Assembly: GCA_017550765.1 (NCBI GenBank)
Contig: JAFZOC010000215.1
Span: 1 to 7,360, forward strand
Reading direction: 5' to 3'
Length of the DNA stretch: 7,360 bases
From: Oscillospiraceae bacterium
GTDB lineage: Bacteria; Bacillota_A; Clostridia; Oscillospirales; Oscillospiraceae
Both the position numbers and the translations under genes were made by a program. Shown piece after piece: positions 4,466-7,360 of this stretch; the stretch's first letter is position 1; each line of letters begins with the position of its first letter. The notes beneath the pieces are model-generated. The model had not been told where the DNA came from, did not search any database, and saw nothing but the letters and a program-made list of their open reading frames with translations.

Positions 4466-4840
4466 CTAGCGCTCCACCAGGTCGAAGAGTTCCGAATGGC
4501 CGTAGAGGGCACAGAGGTCCTTCAGCCCTTGCAGGATCTCCTCGCGGGAGAAGCCGGCCCTGACCAGGTCCTTCTCGGGCAGCAGCGCCAGTTCTCGATA
4601 CATGCGCAGACCGGCGGCGAGCCAGGCGTCTTCCCCGGGCCCCGCTTTCTCAAAAAGCAGGTCTTCCGCAGCGCAGATCTTGCCCTCCCGGATGAGGGAG
4701 AGCAGCAGATCCCCCTGCTCCCGGGCTGTCACCTCCGGAGCGTCGCTGCGGAGGGAGACCTCTTTGCCCAGCAGCAGCCGGGCCAGCGCGGCTGCGATCG
4801 ACTCTACTTGGCGCATGAACCAGTCGTCGTGGATCAGCAT
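4466..4840 (-). CDS. DUF6483-like small protein, function unknown
   Basis: A 124-residue protein, soluble and mostly helical by its sequence. It opens with MLIHDDWFMRQVESIAAAL, a pattern I associate with the DUF6483 family of Firmicutes (short acidic start, D-D-W/Y-x-M-R-Q-I/V-E). The middle (EQGDLLLSLIREGKICAAEDLLFEK, about 41-65) and the C-terminal part look like paired helices with a tetratricopeptide-like feel, but no clear repeat is countable. The ATG at 4840 is chosen because AGAGG lies upstream at usable spacing and the family start matches. The longer frame from 4912 reads through repeat sequence. It lies downstream of the nth/acyltransferase pair, separated by 154 nt containing a partial palindromic repeat, so co-transcription is uncertain. 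The stop is followed almost directly by a 70-bp hairpin repeat. No function is proposed. Confidence 0.75.
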   Translation of the reverse strand: MLIHDDWFMRQVESIAAALARLLLGKEVSLRSDAPEVTAREQGDLLLSLIREGKICAAEDLLFEKAGPGEDAWLAAGLRMYRELALLPEKDLVRAGFSREEILQGLKDLCALYGHSELFDLVER

Positions 4841-4905
4841 GGTGCATACCTCTGGACCGCGATCGCGCGGTCTTTCTTTCTCGTGTGTGTCCTCCGCCGC
4901 GGCGC

Positions 4906-4929
4906 GCAGCACTGGCGTGGGGACCCGTC
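4906..4929. repeat. Partial copy of the 70-bp repeat
   Basis: Twenty-four bases identical to the 3' part of the 70-bp repeat, from GCAGCACTGG through GGACCCGTC. The left half including both hairpins' left arms is missing. It lies in the space before the DUF6483-like gene, next to a heptamer array. Confidence 0.75.
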
Positions 4930-4937
4930 CTCCTTGG

Positions 4938-4965
4938 AAATGAAAAATGAAAAATGAAAACTGAA
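4938..4965. repeat. AAATGAA heptamer array, 4 units
   Basis: Three perfect AAATGAA units and one AACTGAA, followed by A-rich sequence. On the minus strand it reads as a U-rich tract about 30 nt after the acyltransferase stop, behind a weak GC hairpin (GGCG/CGCC near 4974-4990), so it could help end that transcript. Confidence 0.65.
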
Positions 4966-4994
4966 AAAATGGCGGCGTCGCCCGCTCGCCTCCC

Positions 4995-6065
4995 CTACGC
5001 GCCCTCGTGCTCGGCCGGGAAGAGCCGGCGGTACAGCCCGGTGAGGGCCGCCGAGATCCGGGCGGTCAGGGGCTGGATGAGCTTCTCGGCCAGCCAGGCC
5101 AGGCCCAGGGCGGCGAGGAAGCTCAGCAGGGCGCAGCCCAGATAGGCCCACAGCCAGCCGTAGCCCGGCGGGATGAGGCGCTGCCCCAGACGGTAGATCA
5201 GCAGGTCCGTGACGCCGGAGAACAGGTAGACCGTGAACGAGAGCTTCGCCACGAGCCCGATCGCCCCGGCGACGCCTTTGGGGCAGCGGCTCAGGTCCAG
5301 GCTCAGGAGCAGCAGGAAGACCAGCACCGCGATCGCCATGGTCTGGAAGCCGTCGTACCAGGTGTAGTCGGCCCAGTTGAAAGGCCCCGGCGTACTGGCG
5401 AAGTGGTCCAGGGTCGCCGCCGCCAGCAGCGCCGCCAGCAGCAGCCCGGCCAGGGCGCCGGTCCGGAGCCGGGGCCGGTATCCCCGCAGATAGACGCCGA
5501 TGAAGTAGTAGGCCAGCGGGTAGAGCCGGGGCCACCAGACCTCGTACAGATGCAGCCGCATGTTCAGCAGCGAGGGGACGGCGGAGAGATAGACCAGGGT
5601 CCAGACCAGCACGCGCCTCTGCCGCCGGCTCTTCAGCGCGGCATACCCGGCGTTCAGGAAGGGGATCAGCAGGAAGAGCCCGGTGTACATGGACACATAC
5701 CAGCTGTACTCGTTGGCCTGGTGGCTGAAGATGCTGCCCACGGCCTGCCGCAGCCCGATGTCCTCTTTCAGGACGACGATGCGGACGAAGAGGCTCAGCG
5801 CGCAGGAGAGCAGATAGACCACATAGATCCGCACCAGGCCCAGATAGTACCGGGCGGAAAGCGTTTTTTCCGCGCAGAGATAGCCGCTGAGCAGCAGGAA
5901 CAGCGGCACGCAGCTGACGAAGAGCGCCCGGCAGAGCTCCATGGTCCAGCCGGCGAAGCCCAGATCGGGCATGCCGTACCAGCCGCTGCCCATCACGAAG
6001 TGCAGCAGCAGCACGAAGACGATCGCCACGCTGCGGATCAGGTCCAGGTTCGCGTCTCGCTTCAT
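4995..6065 (-). CDS. Acyltransferase-3 family integral membrane protein
   Basis: A 356-residue polytopic membrane protein of the acyltransferase-3 family (OafA/WecH type), which moves acyl groups such as acetyl onto cell-surface polysaccharides or other extracytoplasmic acceptors. The start NLDLIRSVAIVFVLLLHF (6-23) is the family's first helix with conserved Arg11 and His22. CVPLFLLLSGYL (52-63) matches the VPLFFxxSGYL block, and SWYVSMYTGLFLLIPFL (121-137) matches the family's WYL-Y-GLYL-P segment. About ten hydrophobic helices run through to residue 330, ending in a basic tail (TGLYRRLF). Length is within the usual 330-380 range, with no fused SGNH domain. It begins 10 nt after the nth stop; its ribosome binding site GAGG overlaps that stop, so the pair is translated from one message. 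The acceptor cannot be told from sequence. Confidence 0.9.
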   Translation of the reverse strand: MKRDANLDLIRSVAIVFVLLLHFVMGSGWYGMPDLGFAGWTMELCRALFVSCVPLFLLLSGYLCAEKTLSARYYLGLVRIYVVYLLSCALSLFVRIVVLKEDIGLRQAVGSIFSHQANEYSWYVSMYTGLFLLIPFLNAGYAALKSRRQRRVLVWTLVYLSAVPSLLNMRLHLYEVWWPRLYPLAYYFIGVYLRGYRPRLRTGALAGLLLAALLAAATLDHFASTPGPFNWADYTWYDGFQTMAIAVLVFLLLLSLDLSRCPKGVAGAIGLVAKLSFTVYLFSGVTDLLIYRLGQRLIPPGYGWLWAYLGCALLSFLAALGLAWLAEKLIQPLTARISAALTGLYRRLFPAEHEGA

Positions 6066-6075
6066 GGCGCCTTCC

Positions 6076-6711
6076 TCAGCCCGAGAAGTGCCGGCACATG
6101 TGCCGGACGCAGCAGCGCTGGCAGGCGGGCTTCCGGGCGTCGCAGACGGCCCGGCCGTGGAGCACGATGCAGTGGCAGAAGACCGAGGACTGGTCCGGCG
6201 GCAGGATCCGGCGCAGGGCGGCCTCGATCTTGGGCGGATCTTTCAGGTCGTCCACCAGGCCCAGCCTGTTGGAGAGCCGGATGCAGTGGGTGTCCACCAC
6301 CACGGAGCCCGGGACGTGGAACACGTCGCCCAGGATCAGGTTCGCGGTCTTCCGGCCCACGCCGGGCAGGGCGCAGAGCTCCTCCATGGTGGAGGGGAGC
6401 TGCCCGACGTGCTTTTCCAGGATCGCCTGCGCGCAGGCGACGATGTCCCGCGCCTTGGCCCGGAAGAAGCCGCAGGAATGGACATAGCGCTCCACCTCGG
6501 CCACGTCCGCCTCGGCGAAGCTCTCCAGCGTGGGGAAGCGGGCGAAGAGGGCAGGGGTGACCTGGTCCACCCGCTCGTCGGTGCACTGGGCGGCCAGACG
6601 CACGGCGAAGAGCAGCTCGTAGTCCTTGGTGTAGGTCAGGGTGCAGCCGGCCTCGGGGTACTCCGCCAGCAGCAGCCGGACGATCTCGCGCACTTGTTCC
6701 TGCGTTCGCAT
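6076..6711 (-). CDS. nth: Endonuclease III (base-excision repair glycosylase/AP lyase)
   Basis: A 211-residue DNA glycosylase/AP lyase that removes oxidised pyrimidines; the length equals that of E. coli Nth. LAAQCTDERVD (39-49) is the conserved LSAQxTD helix. LPGVGRKTANLIL (115-127) is the helix-hairpin-helix with catalytic Lys121. VVVDTHCIRLSNRLGL (137-152) carries the catalytic Asp140. The [4Fe-4S] loop C190-x6-C197-x2-C200-x5-C206 is intact. The ATG at 6711 is chosen over the frame opening at 6795 because AAGGAGGG lies about 6 nt upstream and the family start (motif MRxQEQ.REI...L) fits. It heads a two-gene operon with the acyltransferase behind it. No clear promoter is visible in the 197 nt upstream. 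Pairing of a repair enzyme with an envelope acyltransferase probably reflects convenience of location rather than shared function. Confidence 0.97.
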   Translation of the reverse strand: MRTQEQVREIVRLLLAEYPEAGCTLTYTKDYELLFAVRLAAQCTDERVDQVTPALFARFPTLESFAEADVAEVERYVHSCGFFRAKARDIVACAQAILEKHVGQLPSTMEELCALPGVGRKTANLILGDVFHVPGSVVVDTHCIRLSNRLGLVDDLKDPPKIEAALRRILPPDQSSVFCHCIVLHGRAVCDARKPACQRCCVRHMCRHFSG

Positions 6712-6794
6712 AAGGGGCCCTCCTTCTCTCTGCGTACAGCCGCGCCTTCCCGCCTCGCGGACGTTCGACCGCCGGGGCGCCGGGAAAAGGGACA

Positions 6795-6824
6795 CGGCGA
6801 ACTCATTGTATCATGAGTTCGCCG
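6795..6824 (-). terminator. Hairpin, probable terminator of the surface-protein gene
   Basis: A perfect 12-bp stem CGGCGAACTCAT (6795-6806) and complement (6813-6824) with a 6-nt loop. On the minus strand it is followed by GTGTCCCTTTTCCC, a weak U-tract. It lies 85 nt after the stop of the gene at 6909 and 83 nt before the nth start, suiting a boundary between the two transcripts. Confidence 0.6.
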
Positions 6825-6847
6825 CGTTGTCGATATGTTCTCGATAG

Positions 6848-6885
6848 GCGGACCGACCGATCTTGCGATGCGCGGATCGACCGAT
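6848..6885. repeat. Direct repeat GCGGAYCGACCGAT, two copies
   Basis: GCGGACCGACCGAT at 6848-6861 and GCGGATCGACCGAT at 6872-6885 differ at one base and are spaced 24 nt apart. It lies between the surface-protein stop and the hairpin at 6795. No function is assigned. Confidence 0.6.
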
Positions 6886-6908
6886 GGGCCGGGGGGGCTC
6901 TGCGCTGC

Positions 6909-7360
6909 TCAGCGGGAGAGCGTGACGCTGCCGCCGCACTCGATGGAGTCCAGCTGTACGCGGCCGTTGGGGCCGCCGTAGGTCCCGCCGTAGTGCCACT
7001 CCACGTTCACCCCGAAGGTGCGGGACTGGCCCTCGGCCAGATCCACGGTGAAGGTCTTGCTGGCCAGCTCCGTGTGCTTCAGGTCGTTGCTGTCGTACTC
7101 GATCGCCGGGGACCCCAGGGAGGCGTACTGCCCGTCCACCAGGATGTTCACGGCGTTGTAGAGCTGGGAGGTATACAGGCTGTAGTGGTCGCAGTAGACC
7201 GTGACGGTGACCTCCGCCTGGGTGGCGCTGACGGTCCGGGCGCTCCACTCGGCGTGGATGTTCAGCCAGGTGCCGGTCTCGCTGTCGAAGCGGCCGCCGC
7301 CCAGAGACACAGAACTGAAGCTGGGGGCCTGGGTGGGCGCGGGCGTGGGCGCGGGCGTGG
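6909..7360 (-). CDS. C-terminal part of a probable surface or secreted protein with TPAP linker
   Basis: The frame is open to the right window edge, so the N-terminus is missing. The visible part starts with a Thr/Pro/Ala linker (TPAPTPAPTQAPSFSS), encoded by a 12-bp repeat at the edge, and continues with about 130 residues to the stop at 6909. This domain is rich in alternating hydrophobic and Thr/Val residues (AEVTVTVYCDHYSLYTS, KTFTVDLAEGQSRTFGVNVEW), with Gly/Asn/Asp turns and no long helix, as in an extracellular beta-sandwich. Two cysteines are present (in VYCDHY and IECGG), about 80 residues apart, and could form a disulfide. Such linkers typically separate a membrane anchor, signal sequence or zinc-ribbon head from an outer domain in clostridial proteins. 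The GTG at 7310 is internal. I do not recognise the domain family. Confidence 0.75.
   Translation of the reverse strand, partial: TPAPTPAPTQAPSFSSVSLGGGRFDSETGTWLNIHAEWSARTVSATQAEVTVTVYCDHYSLYTSQLYNAVNILVDGQYASLGSPAIEYDSNDLKHTELASKTFTVDLAEGQSRTFGVNVEWHYGGTYGGPNGRVQLDSIECGGSVTLSR

Noticed and set aside
4855..4872. Plus-strand terminator (GACCGCG-ATCG-CGCGGTC followed by TTTCTTTC)
   Set aside because: The shape fits, but no plus-strand gene precedes it; it lies in the leader of the minus-strand DUF6483-like gene, so I leave it unassigned.
5007..6560. 517-codon plus-strand open frame
   Set aside because: It is antisense to the acyltransferase and nth genes and has Gln/Arg/Gly-rich composition typical of a shadow frame.

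Overview
The window looks like chromosomal DNA from a GC-rich member of the Clostridia, probably an Oscillospiraceae-like gut anaerobe. This rests on strongly GC-biased codon use, clear AGGAGG-type ribosome binding sites, an E. coli-like thymidine kinase beside Firmicute-type genes (DUF6483-like protein, M32 carboxypeptidase), and intergenic spaces filled with short palindromic and GAA-rich repeats. The assignment is an inference; there is no rRNA or other phylogenetic marker here.

Layout. Left end, plus strand: the 3' part of tdk (thymidine kinase) overlaps a chloramphenicol-acetyltransferase-fold gene by 14 nt, followed by a strong terminator. Positions 1144-1617 hold no gene but several palindromes and repeats. 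A small regulatory island follows. A minus-strand gene for a 113-residue two-helix membrane protein with a C-terminal zinc ribbon is divergent from a plus-strand gene for a 74-residue Cro/CI-type repressor. Two copies of the same dyad (TACTC-N7-GAGTA) lie over a good sigma-A-type promoter that reads toward the membrane protein.

From 2558 rightward all genes are on the minus strand. Read in transcription order from the right edge they are: the C-terminal part of a probable surface protein with a TPAP linker; nth (endonuclease III) with an acyltransferase-3 membrane protein 10 nt behind it, clearly one operon; a DUF6483-like small protein; and an M32 metallocarboxypeptidase. The spaces around the last two are unusual. 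They contain a perfect 70-bp direct repeat, a 12-unit octamer tandem array directly in front of the carboxypeptidase ribosome binding site, inverted blocks of the same octamer, and a heptamer array.

No mobile-element gene, CRISPR array, tRNA or rRNA was found. The best candidates for something undescribed are (1) the divergent repressor / zinc-ribbon membrane protein pair with its duplicated operator, and (2) the repeat families, several of which begin at or within a few bases of stop codons. The metabolic genes look like ordinary housekeeping functions: thymidine salvage, base-excision repair, peptide turnover and envelope acylation.
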